A stretch of DNA of 64,000 bases, taken from the NCBI GenBank assembly GCA_947462105.1, contig CANHNJ010000009.1:18309-82308 (forward strand), read 5' to 3'. The notes under the pieces are model-generated. The model was given only the letters and a program-made list of their open reading frames with translations, made no database searches and had not been told where the DNA came from. A program made the translations under genes and the position numbers. Source of the DNA: Alphaproteobacteria bacterium. Lineage in GTDB: Bacteria > Pseudomonadota > Alphaproteobacteria > Micropepsales > Micropepsaceae. Positions 1-8,233 of the stretch are shown here, piece after piece (position 1 is the stretch's first letter; every line of letters begins with the position of its first letter).

Positions 1-409
1 GGCGGAAAGCTGCACCGGTGGCCTGATCGCGGGCCTGCTGACCGAGATTGCCGGTTCGTCCGATGTCTTCGAGCGCGGCTTCGTGACCTATTCCAACCAG
101 GCCAAGATGGACTTGCTGCAGGTGCCGGACGATCTGCTTGCGGCGCATGGCGCGGTGTCGGCACCGGTGGCCAAGGCTATGGCGGAAGGCGCGCTCCGTC
201 ATGCGCGGGCCAACATCGCGGTGGCCGTCACCGGCATCGCCGGCCCCGGCGGCGGCACGGCGGACAAGCCTGTGGGGCTGGTCTATATCGCGGTGTCGAA
301 CGGCAGCGGCACGCAGGTGCAGGAATATCGCTTCGGCGATCCTGGCCGGAGCGAAGTCCGGCTCAAGACCGTCGAAGCGGCGCTTCGGTTGCTGGCGACG
401 CTGCTCTAG
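1..409 (+). CDS. cinA: CinA/PncC C-terminal domain, 5' truncated by window edge
   Basis: The frame is open from base 2 and begins with AESCTGG, the signature start of the CinA C-terminal domain; VTGIAGPGGG follows about 75 residues later. CinA-family amidohydrolases (PncC) convert nicotinamide mononucleotide to nicotinate mononucleotide plus ammonia, which recycles pyridine nucleotides in the cytoplasm. Only about 135 codons are visible. I cannot tell whether this is the stand-alone ~165-residue PncC form or the end of a full-length CinA. The ORF track starts at an internal GTG (83), but the frame clearly continues off the edge. The stop shares a CTAG palindrome with the stop of the convergent cupin gene. 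Confidence 0.9.
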   Translation, partial: AESCTGGLIAGLLTEIAGSSDVFERGFVTYSNQAKMDLLQVPDDLLAAHGAVSAPVAKAMAEGALRHARANIAVAVTGIAGPGGGTADKPVGLVYIAVSNGSGTQVQEYRFGDPGRSEVRLKTVEAALRLLATLL

Positions 410-1368
410 TTGCCGCCCACACCGGGCTGGAACCAGTGCAGATTGTCCGGACGCGGGATGAATGCCAGGCGCGTGGACGGTGCGTCACCCGTGGCGGTGG
501 CACGGTGCCAGCGGCCATTGGGCGTCGCCACGATGTCGCCATCGCCGACCGTCACCAGCTTCTCGCCTTCCACCAGGAAGTCCTGCTTGCCTTCGACGAT
601 CAGCCAGAATTCCGGGAAGTTCGCGTGCAGATGGCCCCACTCGGTTGGCGGCGGCGTCGTCACGCCCTTTTGCGAGCGCAGGATGGTGACATAGGTGTGA
701 TCGTCACGAATCCACACGCTGGTCTTCTTGCCGTCCTGCACGATCTCCTTCTCGAAATCGATGAAGGGCCGGTTGACCGCATCATAGTTGCCGTGACCGG
801 TATAGGTGGCCTGGATGTACTTGAAGCCCGGCACCGGCGTCGGCGTCTCGCTGAGGGGGTATTGCGGCGGCTCGCCCGCCGGCCCCACTTCCAGATACAC
901 CACCGGTTCGCTGCCCACCGTTTCCATGCTGTAGGTCAGGCGGTTGGGCACCTGCACCAGGAAATGCTTGCCGGCGACGAACGGCGCCTGCCCTTCAATC
1001 GTGACCCGCATCTGGCCGGACTGCACCACCCAGAACGCCTTGTCGTCGGCATGGAAGACCGTCTTGGTCTTCTTGCCCGGCGCCATCGAAATCCAGCTGG
1101 CGACAAAGTCGCGCGACAGGTGGACCTGCTGCTTCCAGTCCTGCCTGCCCTTGTGGGCGGCCATCACGTCGGCGAAGCGGTACAGCAGCCGGTTGGGACC
1201 GGTATAGGGCGGCAGCTTGGTGGGCTTGGAAGCCCAGGCGAGTATGGGAGCATTGCCCCGCGCCGCCGCCACGGCCGCAGCGCCATCCTGTTGCTGCTGG
1301 GCCTGCACGCCCGAAAAGGTCAGCAGCGAAAGCGCCGCCAGCGCCGCAAATATCTTTGCCGATTGCAT
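406..1368 (-). CDS. Secreted cupin-domain protein
   Basis: The protein is about 320 residues from the ATG at 1368, chosen because AGGGGAG lies just upstream and a clean signal peptide (roughly residues 1-24, ending VQA) follows. The track's longer start adds 23 residues without a signal sequence. Two cupin-like segments are visible. The C-terminal one keeps a metal-binding pattern: HLHANFPEF (HxH then Glu), followed by GDIVATPNGRWH. The N-terminal one (around FHADDKAFWVVQSG) looks less complete. The product should be a periplasmic bicupin; the substrate is unknown. It converges on cinA and sits downstream of two secreted SGNH-like genes in the same orientation, about 120 bp away. No enzyme activity can be assigned from sequence alone. 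Confidence 0.75.
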   Translation of the reverse strand: MQSAKIFAALAALSLLTFSGVQAQQQQDGAAAVAAARGNAPILAWASKPTKLPPYTGPNRLLYRFADVMAAHKGRQDWKQQVHLSRDFVASWISMAPGKKTKTVFHADDKAFWVVQSGQMRVTIEGQAPFVAGKHFLVQVPNRLTYSMETVGSEPVVYLEVGPAGEPPQYPLSETPTPVPGFKYIQATYTGHGNYDAVNRPFIDFEKEIVQDGKKTSVWIRDDHTYVTILRSQKGVTTPPPTEWGHLHANFPEFWLIVEGKQDFLVEGEKLVTVGDGDIVATPNGRWHRATATGDAPSTRLAFIPRPDNLHWFQPGVGGN

Positions 1369-1491
1369 GTCACATCTCCCCTTGCCCGGTCTGGTGCCGG
1401 TTTGATGATGTGAGCGCGCATGGCGGCGCATCGCCATGCAATTCTGAATGATGTCCGATTTGTAATGATCAGAGTTGACCAGCGCGGCATG

Positions 1492-2361
1492 TTAAGGCCG
1501 CTGCTGCGCCGCCAGCTCGTCATGGGCGAGCTGCTGCAGCTTCTTTGTCTCGTCCGCCGAGAAGCCCATATCGTCCGCGACGGTTTCGCTGCCGCCCAGC
1601 GACAGCGGATCCCTGCCCGTCACCTTGCCGAACACCAGCAGGGCCTCGAGGTAATAACCGAAGGCGCTGGCGTGATAGCGGTCATAGGCCCAGAGATTGA
1701 TCTTGCCCGCATCGATCCCGTCATAGGGATTGGCGTCCGCGAAGCCGGTATCGATGGCCCGGTTCCAGGCCAGCCCCATCGGCACCACGCCCGCCGCATG
1801 GATGGCGCCGGCCGCCAGGTCATAGGCAACCGCAATATCCTTGCCCATCTGCTGGATCGGCTTTCCGAACCACGGCCTGCCTTCCGGGAACGTCTGGTCG
1901 GCACGGCTCCAGGTGGCGGTGAGATAGAGTTTCACGGCCGCGTTCCGTGCCCGCAGCATCTCCGCCATCGCTTGGGACGAACTGACCAGCAGGGCCGGAT
2001 TGTTCGGCTTGGCCTGGTCGAGCGTGGAATAGCCGTGCATCACGACATCATCCCAGGCCTTGTCCAGCACGGCGCGCTTCTCGGCAAAATGATAGTCGAG
2101 GCCGCGCCCGCCCACGGTCTCCAGGCTGACCGTGTAGTCGAGCCCCGCCTGTTGCGTGAACGCCTTGAAGATGGCGGGCACGCCGCCCACCGTCTTGCCG
2201 TTGGGGCCCGGCGCGTTGAGGTCGGTGACGCTGCCGGAGCGGTAATAGTGAAACGCCGAGTGCTCACCGAAGGTGAAGCTGTTGCCGACAAAGAGAATGG
2301 TGCGGGCCTGCAACGGCGTCGCCGCCAGCAGCAAGGCCAGGACGAGCGGCAGCTTTCTCAC
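1492..2361 (-). CDS. Secreted SGNH/GDSL-like hydrolase (copy 2)
   Basis: This is a 289-residue protein with signal peptide [19 protein letters not shown]. The mature start carries ILFVGNSFTFG, the block-I region with the putative catalytic serine, and YDRYH near residue 235 supplies the DxxH catalytic Asp/His arrangement of SGNH hydrolases. The start is a GTG whose GTGA overlaps the stop of the upstream paralogue, so the pair is probably translationally coupled. The two proteins align over their whole length (shared VGGVPAIFK, MHG-STLDQ, NPYD and LWAYD), so this is a tandem duplication. The substrate is unknown; esterase or carbohydrate deacetylase activity is typical of the fold. Family assignment is by motif only. 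Confidence 0.7.
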   Translation of the reverse strand: MRKLPLVLALLLAATPLQARTILFVGNSFTFGEHSAFHYYRSGSVTDLNAPGPNGKTVGGVPAIFKAFTQQAGLDYTVSLETVGGRGLDYHFAEKRAVLDKAWDDVVMHGYSTLDQAKPNNPALLVSSSQAMAEMLRARNAAVKLYLTATWSRADQTFPEGRPWFGKPIQQMGKDIAVAYDLAAGAIHAAGVVPMGLAWNRAIDTGFADANPYDGIDAGKINLWAYDRYHASAFGYYLEALLVFGKVTGRDPLSLGGSETVADDMGFSADETKKLQQLAHDELAAQQRP

Positions 2362-3248
2362 TTTGCCGCCTGCAGCGTGTCATAGGCGACCTGCATCAGC
2401 GCCTTGGATTGCGCCGGGGAGATGCCCAGGGCCTCTGCCACGCGGGTCTTGCCATCCAGGCTGCGGGGATCGAGGCCGGTGATCTTGCCGAAGTCGAGCA
2501 AGGCTTCCAGGTAATAGCCGTAATTGCTGCCATGATAGCTGTCATAGGCCCAGAGGTTGACCTTGCTGGCGCCCAGATCGTCATAGGGATTGCCGTCCGC
2601 GATGCCGGTATCGATGGCGCGGCTGAAGGCCAGCCCCACCGGCACGATGCCGGCATAGCGCGGTTCTTCCTTCATCACCTGCTGATAGGCGGCGTGCACA
2701 TCCTGACCCATTTTTTGCACGCTGGTATCTTTCCACGGCCCCTTGGCGGTGGCGGGGAAGATCACATCGGGACGGCCCCAGGTGGCGAAGAGGTACAATT
2801 GCGCCTTGGGGTTCTTGTCCAGAAACAGCCGGGCAATGTCCTTGGACGATGACAGCAGCAAGGACCGGTCGCCCGGCTTGCCCTGGTCCAGCGTCGAGAA
2901 GCCGTGCATCACCACCACATCCCAGGGCTTGTTGATGCGCGCCAGCGTCTCGGGAACGGTGAACCAGTATTCCAGCCCCTTGCCGCCCACCAATTGCGAA
3001 CTCACCTCATAGTCCCCGAGGCCCGCTTCCAGCGTGAACTGCTTGAAGATGGCGGGCACGCCGCCATAGGTCTCGCCCTGTGCATTGGGACCGTTGAGGT
3101 CTTTCACCAGCTCCGGCTTGTAATGCTGGGCGGCGGCATGGGCGCCATAGGTCATGCTGGAGCCCAGGAACAGAACGGTGCGCGCCTGTGCGCCCGCCAT
3201 CGAAAGGGCGAGCAGCGTTGCCGTGAGAATGATCCGGCGCTTGGTCAT
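2358..3248 (-). CDS. Secreted SGNH/GDSL-like hydrolase (copy 1)
   Basis: This 296-residue paralogue of the next gene is first in the pair. It has a signal peptide ending AGAQA and block I VLFLGSSMTYG, where GSS replaces the GNS of its partner. The C-terminal Asp/His pair is kept in YDSYHGS. The conserved middle (VVVMHGFSTLDQGKPG, then LYLFATWGRPDVIFP) resembles bacterial DUF4886/SGNH-type proteins. The product is probably periplasmic or extracellular. The pair lies between the cupin gene and the ratA-lipA unit on the same strand, with about 40 bp separating it from the ratA stop. Whether both copies are active, given the block-I difference, cannot be judged here. Confidence 0.7.
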   Translation of the reverse strand: MTKRRIILTATLLALSMAGAQARTVLFLGSSMTYGAHAAAQHYKPELVKDLNGPNAQGETYGGVPAIFKQFTLEAGLGDYEVSSQLVGGKGLEYWFTVPETLARINKPWDVVVMHGFSTLDQGKPGDRSLLLSSSKDIARLFLDKNPKAQLYLFATWGRPDVIFPATAKGPWKDTSVQKMGQDVHAAYQQVMKEEPRYAGIVPVGLAFSRAIDTGIADGNPYDDLGASKVNLWAYDSYHGSNYGYYLEALLDFGKITGLDPRSLDGKTRVAEALGISPAQSKALMQVAYDTLQAAK

Positions 3249-3289
3249 GGTGCCTCCCCAGGCATTATGTTTTGCCGGGGACTATAGGC

Positions 3290-3727
3290 TCAGGCCGCCG
3301 TGCCGGAAAGCGCCGCCGCGCGGGCTTCGAAGGCTTCGGTCATGCGCATCATGGCCTTTTCAAAGGCCGCCCCCGCCACCGCGCCCAGCAGGCGATTGCG
3401 GAACTCGAAGGCGATGGCGAAATGCACCTCGCAGGCATCGGGGGCGGTGGGAACAAAGCGCCAGTGATTCTCCAGCGTCCGGAACGGGCCCTCGGCCTGC
3501 GTGACATCGACGGCCAGGGCGGCAGCATCAAGCTGGACCCGGCTGGTATATTTCTCGCGGAAGCCCTTATAGCCCACCATCATCTCGGCGATGACGGTCG
3601 TTTCGCTGCGCGACTTGACCCGCAGGCCCAGCACCCAGGGCAGGAATTGCGGATACTGCTCCACGTCGGAGACGACGCGGTACATCAATTCCGCCGGATA
3701 CGGCACGATGCGAACTTCACGATGCAT
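3290..3727 (-). CDS. RatA/Coq10-type START-domain protein
   Basis: This 145-residue protein is hidden in the 3' part of the track ORF 3290-4471, whose upstream half is a lipA shadow. The start is the ATG at 3727 ([13 protein letters not shown]), which overlaps the lipA stop by one base (TAATG), so translation is probably coupled. Motifs such as YPQFLPWV, GYKGFREKYTSRV and NHWRFVP are those of the Coq10/RatA ligand-binding START family. In alphaproteobacteria and mitochondria this family binds ubiquinone and supports respiration. lipA-coq10 adjacency is common in alphaproteobacteria. Whether the role is ubiquinone chaperone or RatA-like is not decided by sequence. Confidence 0.85.
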   Translation of the reverse strand: MHREVRIVPYPAELMYRVVSDVEQYPQFLPWVLGLRVKSRSETTVIAEMMVGYKGFREKYTSRVQLDAAALAVDVTQAEGPFRTLENHWRFVPTAPDACEVHFAIAFEFRNRLLGAVAGAAFEKAMMRMTEAFEARAAALSGTAA

Positions 3728-4662
3728 TAGCTGCGCGCCAGCCGCGCCTTCTTCAGCTCGGCGAAGTCGCTGTCGGCATGATAGCTGGAGCGCGTCAGCG
3801 GCGAGGCCGACACCATCGCAAAGCCCTTGGCGCGGGCGATGCTTTCCAGCCCCTTGAACTCGTCCGGCGTCCAGTAGCGGTCCAGCCTGGCATGCTTGCG
3901 CGTCGGCTGCAGATACTGGCCGATGGTGAGAAAATCGACATTGGCGGCGCGCAGGTCGTCCATCACCTGCATGATCTCTTCGCGCGTCTCGCCCAGCCCC
4001 ACCATCAGCCCCGACTTGGTGAAGCCTTCCGGGTACAATTCCTTGGCCCGCTCCAGCAGGCGCAGGCTGGCATAGTAGCGCGCACCCGGACGCACTTTCA
4101 GGTAAAGGCGCGGCACGGTCTCCAGATTGTGGTTGAAGACATCCGGCCTGGCTTCCATCACGATTTCGATGGCGCCTTCCTTGCGCAGGAAGTCCGGAGT
4201 CAACACCTCGATGCTGGTCTTCGGGCTCATCGCGCGGGTGGTGGTGATGACATCGGCGAAGTGGCGCGCGCCGCCATCGGCAAGGTCGTCGCGGTCCACC
4301 GAGGTGATGACGACATGCATCAGCCCCAGCGTCTTGACGGCGCGGGCGACATTGGCGGGCTCGGCGGCATCGAGGGCGGCGGGCAGACCAGTCTTGACGT
4401 TGCAGAAGGCGCAGGCGCGGGTGCAGGTGTCGCCCATGATCATCATGGTGGCGTGACGCTTGGTCCAGCATTCGCCGATATTCGGGCAGGCCGCTTCCTC
4501 GCAGACCGTGTGCAGGTTGTTGGCGCGCACCACATCGCGGGTGGCGGCATATTCGCGGCTGACCGGCGCCTTGACCCGGATCCAGTCCGGCTTGCGCTGG
4601 ATCTCGGAGTCGGGGCGGTGCGCCTTTTCAGGGTGCCTTAATTTGTCGATGACCACGGTCAT
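3727..4662 (-). CDS. lipA: Lipoyl synthase
   Basis: LipA is a radical-SAM enzyme that inserts two sulfur atoms into the octanoyl chain on E2 and GcvH proteins. Both iron-sulfur sites are visible: the auxiliary-cluster motif [12 protein letters not shown] and the SAM-cluster CxxxCxxC in CTRACAFC. The C-terminal RSSYHADSD region is typical of the family. I start at the ATG at 4662 ([18 protein letters not shown]), about 311 residues, which matches the family. The track's extra 41 N-terminal residues are unlike LipA. The Shine-Dalgarno sequence is weak at this start. The gene is coupled to the downstream Coq10-like gene. Confidence 0.95.
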   Translation of the reverse strand: MTVVIDKLRHPEKAHRPDSEIQRKPDWIRVKAPVSREYAATRDVVRANNLHTVCEEAACPNIGECWTKRHATMMIMGDTCTRACAFCNVKTGLPAALDAAEPANVARAVKTLGLMHVVITSVDRDDLADGGARHFADVITTTRAMSPKTSIEVLTPDFLRKEGAIEIVMEARPDVFNHNLETVPRLYLKVRPGARYYASLRLLERAKELYPEGFTKSGLMVGLGETREEIMQVMDDLRAANVDFLTIGQYLQPTRKHARLDRYWTPDEFKGLESIARAKGFAMVSASPLTRSSYHADSDFAELKKARLARS

Positions 4663-4848
4663 GACCGAGATATAGCGCAATCCGTCCCGGGCGCGACGGG
4701 CAAAACGCGCCGGAACTGAACCAAACCCCACTAGCTGCGTTGCAAAAAGAGCATTTCCCGGAGATTCGTCCTGGCCATAGTCCATTCCCTGCCCTCCAGA
4801 GCTGGATCGGCCATTTCCGCGCCGCGTGACGTGGCGGCACGGTAGCGT

Positions 4849-4895
4849 TGGTCAGAATCGCGCGTTAGCGTCGGGCTTCACGCCCGGATCGCTCC
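4849..4895 (+). repeat. Dispersed TGGTC...TCGCTCC repeat, copy G
   Basis: This is a 47-bp intergenic unit starting TGGTCAGAATCGCGCG and ending GGATCGCTCC directly against the ATG of the AMP ligase. It contains the small hairpin CGGGC-TTCAC-GCCCG. It has the same ends and the same length as the copies after ubiG and secA, but its middle is diverged. Its position puts it in the leader of the downstream gene. Confidence 0.45.
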
Positions 4896-6461
4896 ATGTC
4901 GCCCAGTCTCAAGCCATACGATCCACGCGCGTCGCGCCGCTCGCTGTTCCAGGCGTTGCTGGAGGCGCGCCATAGCCACGGCGGCAAGACCCGCGCCCTG
5001 GTCGATCTGGATGACCGCGTCCTCGACTACGATACCATCGTCAAGGGCGCTTTTGCGCTGGGCCATGCGCTGAAGCGCGGCACCACGGCAAAGGAATGCG
5101 TCGGCGTCCTGCTGCCCACCGGCGCGGCCGCCGCCGTCACCTTCTTCGGCATCACCGCCTATGGCCGCGTGCCGACCATGCTCAATTTCACCAGCGGCAC
5201 CGCCAACCTGCTGAGCGCCCTGAAGACGGCAAAGGTGAAGCGCGTGATTACCGCCAGACGCTTTGTCGGCGTCGCCAAGCTGGAAGACGTCGTGGCCGAG
5301 CTGGCCCGGCACGCGGACGTGATCTACCTGGAAGATGTCCGCGCCAATCTTTCGCTGCTGGACAAGGCCGCAGCGGCGGCGGGACTGATCGCGCCCAGAC
5401 TGGTCGCGGCCAGGCCCGATCCGGACAGCACCGCCGCCATCCTTTTTACGTCCGGCACCGAAGGCGCCCCCAAGGGCGTGGCGCTGTCCCACGCCAACAT
5501 CCTGGCCAACGTGGCGCAGGTGCAGGCGCACATCGCCCTCTGCACCCGTGACGATCTCGTCTTCAATCCCCTGCCCGTCTTCCACTGTTTCGGCCTGTCA
5601 GTGGGCACCATCCTGCCGCTGGTGGCGGGCATTCGCGTGGTGACGCATCCCTCGCCGCTGCAGCCCAAGGAGATCGTCAAGCGCGTCAAGGCGCATGGCG
5701 CCACCATCCTGCTCTCGACCGATACTTTCATCAGCCAGTATGCGCGCGTGGGCGAGGAACATGACCTGGACACGGTGCGGCTGGCGGTGTGCGGTGCCGA
5801 GCGCGTGCGCGACGAAACCCGCGCCTTCGTGAAGCAGAAATACGGCATCCAGATCCTGGAAGGTTATGGCGTCACCGAAGCCGCGCCGGTCATCGCCGCC
5901 AACCAGGCCGAGGCCAACCATGCCGGCACGGTGGGCCGCATGATGGTGCAGATGGACGCGCTGCTGGAGCCGGTGGACGGCATCCCCGGCGCGGGGCGGC
6001 TGAAGGTGAAGGGCCCCAACGTGATGCTGGGCTATATCCTGCCCGATGCGCCCGGCGTGATCGTGCCGCCGGAAGATGGCTGGTACGACACCGGCGATGT
6101 CGCCAGCATCGACGAGGACGGTTTCATGTCGATCCGCGGGCGGCTGAAGCGCTTCGCCAAGATCGGCGGCGAGACCGTATCACTGGCGGTGCCGGAAAAT
6201 TGCGCCGCCGCGCTATGGCCGGGCCATGCCCATGCCGCCGTGACCGTGGCCGATCCGCGCAAGGGCGAGCAGATCGTGCTGGTGACGGATGCGCCGGAAG
6301 CCAGCCGCCCCAGCCTGCTGGCCTGGGCGCAGCATCATGGCGTCTCCGAACTGGCGGTGCCGCGCCGCGTACTGATCGTGGACGCCATTCCGGTGCTGGG
6401 GACTGGCAAGACCGACTATGTCGCCCTGCAGAAACTGGCGGCGGCGGAGCCTCACCAGTAG
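4896..6461 (+). CDS. AMP-dependent acyl-CoA/acyl-ACP synthetase, Aas-like
   Basis: This 521-residue ANL-superfamily adenylate-forming enzyme contains FTSGTEGAPKGVALSH (P-loop, ~185-200), EGYGVTEAAP (~325), YDTGDVASIDEDGF with GRLKRFAKIGGE (hinge region) and GTGKTDY near the C-terminus with the catalytic lysine. The family activates a carboxylate with ATP. The GGE-VSL-PE stretch resembles the synthetase domain of Aas (2-acylglycerophosphoethanolamine acyltransferase/acyl-ACP synthetase), so a role in recycling fatty acids into phospholipid is likely. There is no PlsC-type acyltransferase domain in the protein. It stands alone, and its 3' end overlaps the convergent Gly/Tyr-rich gene by 10 bp. 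Confidence 0.8.
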   Translation: MSPSLKPYDPRASRRSLFQALLEARHSHGGKTRALVDLDDRVLDYDTIVKGAFALGHALKRGTTAKECVGVLLPTGAAAAVTFFGITAYGRVPTMLNFTSGTANLLSALKTAKVKRVITARRFVGVAKLEDVVAELARHADVIYLEDVRANLSLLDKAAAAAGLIAPRLVAARPDPDSTAAILFTSGTEGAPKGVALSHANILANVAQVQAHIALCTRDDLVFNPLPVFHCFGLSVGTILPLVAGIRVVTHPSPLQPKEIVKRVKAHGATILLSTDTFISQYARVGEEHDLDTVRLAVCGAERVRDETRAFVKQKYGIQILEGYGVTEAAPVIAANQAEANHAGTVGRMMVQMDALLEPVDGIPGAGRLKVKGPNVMLGYILPDAPGVIVPPEDGWYDTGDVASIDEDGFMSIRGRLKRFAKIGGETVSLAVPENCAAALWPGHAHAAVTVADPRKGEQIVLVTDAPEASRPSLLAWAQHHGVSELAVPRRVLIVDAIPVLGTGKTDYVALQKLAAAEPHQ

Positions 6462-6904
6462 CCGTTGCCGAAACCGCCATTATAGCCGTTCCACGGGTCC
6501 ATCCGTGCGCCGCTGTAAACCGGCGCCTGCGCGCCATAGCCATAGCCGCCACCGTAATTGCCGTATGGCGAATAGCCGACACCGCCGGCGAAGGGCTGGC
6601 CCCAGGGCGCGCCATAAGATCCGTAGCCGGAGGAATAGCCCGTGCTGCCGGCATAGGCGCCCGCATACGCATTGCTGGACGCCTGCGCCCCAGTGACCGG
6701 CGCGGCCTGGGAATAGTCATAGCCATACGCAGGTGCTGCGCCCTGGTAGATGGTAACCGCGCCGTAATAATTGTTCACGGTGCCGCTGCTGACCGGCGGC
6801 GGCGCAGGTGGCGCATAATATTCGCGCTCACGCCGGCTGCCGGCCTGGGCAGCGGCGGTGAACAGCAGGATCGCGGCAAGCGACAGCGCGGTGCGTTTGA
6901 GCAT
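6452..6904 (-). CDS. Secreted Gly/Tyr-rich low-complexity protein
   Basis: The protein is 150 residues: signal peptide MLKRTALSLAAILLFTAAAQA, a short proline patch (APPAPPP), then about 100 residues of Gly, Tyr, Ala and Ser in degenerate repeats such as YGSYG, YGNYGGGYGYG and GYNGGFGNGYW. There are no cysteines and no recognisable domain. Such tails are often disordered and surface- or matrix-associated, but no function can be assigned. Composition favours a real gene: clean signal peptide, ATG start and stop position. The end overlaps the stop of the convergent AMP ligase. Confidence 0.65.
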   Translation of the reverse strand: MLKRTALSLAAILLFTAAAQAGSRREREYYAPPAPPPVSSGTVNNYYGAVTIYQGAAPAYGYDYSQAAPVTGAQASSNAYAGAYAGSTGYSSGYGSYGAPWGQPFAGGVGYSPYGNYGGGYGYGAQAPVYSGARMDPWNGYNGGFGNGYW

Positions 6905-7017
6905 GGTGATCTTCCCGGTCAGGTTCCCCCTGACTGTATCAATTCGGGACAGGCTTGCGAGTTCCCGTTATTGGGCTCATGGAAATTCTTTGGGGATCAC
7001 CGGACAAGCAGGCCGCC

Positions 7018-7317
7018 ATGCGCAAAGCCCTTACAATAATCGCCCTCCTCCTGATCGCCCTGCCTGCCCATGCCCAGGATTTGCCTGCCGGTCCCGGCCG
7101 GGAAGAAACGCTGAAAGGTTGCAGCGGCTGCCACGGCGTCGGCGTGCTCATTGGCGAACACCGCAGCGAAACGCTCTGGTCCAGCACGGTTTCGATGATG
7201 GCCAGCATTGGCGCGCCCATATCCGATGCGGATTTCGACACGGTGGTTACCTATCTCACGGCCCAGTTCGGTCCCCGGCCCGCCCCGGCAGCCACCAACC
7301 CGGCGCCGCGCCGCTAA
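7018..7317 (+). CDS. Small periplasmic c-type cytochrome
   Basis: The protein is 99 residues from the ATG at 7018; the track ORF begins upstream but without a signal peptide. MRKALTIIALLLIALPAHAQ is a signal peptide and CSGCH (residues 35-39) is a covalent heme c site. A Met pair (SMMAS, ~59-60) could give the distal ligand. The Pro/Ala-rich C-terminus is likely disordered. This is a mono-heme cytochrome of the small class used as an electron shuttle; the partner is unknown. It is divergent from the Gly/Tyr-rich gene, with about 113 bp between the two starts. Confidence 0.75.
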   Translation: MRKALTIIALLLIALPAHAQDLPAGPGREETLKGCSGCHGVGVLIGEHRSETLWSSTVSMMASIGAPISDADFDTVVTYLTAQFGPRPAPAATNPAPRR

Positions 7318-7420
7318 TCCTATATTTGACAATCAGTCGCAAAATCAGGCGTTCTGAGTATCACGTGCAGAAAAACGCTGCTTTGCATGCAGGATCTCTG
7401 GTGCGTAGGGCCGGCGAACC

Positions 7421-7445
7421 CGTCCATAGCGACAGCGTATGGACG
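7421..7445. terminator. Stem-loop between convergent genes
   Basis: CGTCCATA and TATGGACG form a perfect 8-bp stem around a 9-base loop in the 147-bp gap between the cytochrome c gene and the convergent GST gene. No clear T-run follows on either strand, so a Rho-independent terminator is only possible. The rest of the gap shows nothing recognisable. Confidence 0.3.
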
Positions 7446-7464
7446 CAAGAGAAACGCCAGGTCT

Positions 7465-8121
7465 TTAGAACTCGGCTTCGAGTTCTTCCATTGCCATCAG
7501 CTCGGACTGCGCCGCCTCGATCCATTCCAGCATGTCGGGAAGGTTGAGGATGGTCTCGCAGTAATCCTGGCAGGCGCGATCCAGCTTGACGTCATAGGTC
7601 GAAAAGCGTGTCGCCACCGGCGCGTACATCGCGTCGGCCAGCGTCGGGCGTGCGCCAAACAGATACGGCCCGCCATAGTCGTTGAGACATTCGCGCCAGA
7701 CCGTGGTGACGCGGTCTATGTCGGCCTGCGCCCCGGCCCAGACCTTGAAGCCCGGATACTTCGCCTTGAGGTTCATCGGCAGCGCCGAACGCAGGTTGGC
7801 GAAGCCGGAATGCATCTCGCCCGCAATGGCGCGGCAGCGGGCCCGCGCGCCGATGGCGTCGGGCAACAGCCCTGCCTTGGGGAAGACTTCGTGGAGATAT
7901 TCGGCAATCGCCAGCGTGTCCCAGATCTTCAGCCCGTTATGCCGCAGGCAGGGCGTCAGGAAGGATGGCGACAGCAGCAAAAGCTCGGCCCGGGCATTGG
8001 GATCGTCGCCCGCGACCAGCTCTTCTTCGAATTTCAGCCCGGCCATGCGGCATAGCAGCCAGCCCCGCAGGGACCAGGAAGAGTAGTTCTTGCTCGAGAT
8101 CGTCAGGACCGCTTCGGCCAT
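7465..8121 (-). CDS. Glutathione S-transferase family protein
   Basis: The protein is about 218 residues from the ATG at 8121 (MAEAVLTISSKNYSSWSLRG), preceded by a GGAAAT-like ribosome site; the track start 24 codons upstream lacks family homology. NYSSWSLR is the glutathione-contacting N-terminal motif of this GST subgroup, and the thioredoxin-like half is followed by a helical C-terminal domain with an FGARPTLADAMYAPVATR motif. These cytosolic proteins conjugate or reduce substrates with glutathione; the substrate is not predictable. The gene is divergent from the PHB depolymerase gene. Confidence 0.85.
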   Translation of the reverse strand: MAEAVLTISSKNYSSWSLRGWLLCRMAGLKFEEELVAGDDPNARAELLLLSPSFLTPCLRHNGLKIWDTLAIAEYLHEVFPKAGLLPDAIGARARCRAIAGEMHSGFANLRSALPMNLKAKYPGFKVWAGAQADIDRVTTVWRECLNDYGGPYLFGARPTLADAMYAPVATRFSTYDVKLDRACQDYCETILNLPDMLEWIEAAQSELMAMEELEAEF

Positions 8122-8163
8122 GTCACAGCATTTCCGGTTTCCTGGTGCGTTGACAAGCATTAT

Positions 8164-8182
8164 TTTGCGCTGCAGCATAAAA
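8164..8182. promoter_or_regulatory. Possible PhaR/AniA-type operator
   Basis: The divergent GST/phaZ gap contains TTTTGCGCTGCAGCATAAA, an imperfect dyad centred on GCTGCAGC. TGC-rich dyads of this kind resemble sites described for PHB-responsive repressors (PhaR/AniA) in alphaproteobacteria, and phaZ starts about 50 bp away. A TTGACA hexamer lies at 8150-8155, but no good -10 is seen. The assignment is by resemblance and context only. Confidence 0.3.
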
Positions 8183-8233
8183 CCTGCGAGCAATCGAGTG
8201 CTCCGGCCGTTGGGGCCGGTCCAGCAGGAGCCG

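Noticed and set aside
436-1413. 325-residue plus-strand ORF
   Set aside because: Antisense shadow of the cupin gene; Arg/His-rich composition and no domain.
3290-4471. 393-residue ORF on the minus strand
   Set aside because: The N-terminal 250 residues are an Arg/Gly/Ala-rich shadow of lipA; only the last 145 (from 3727) are a real gene.
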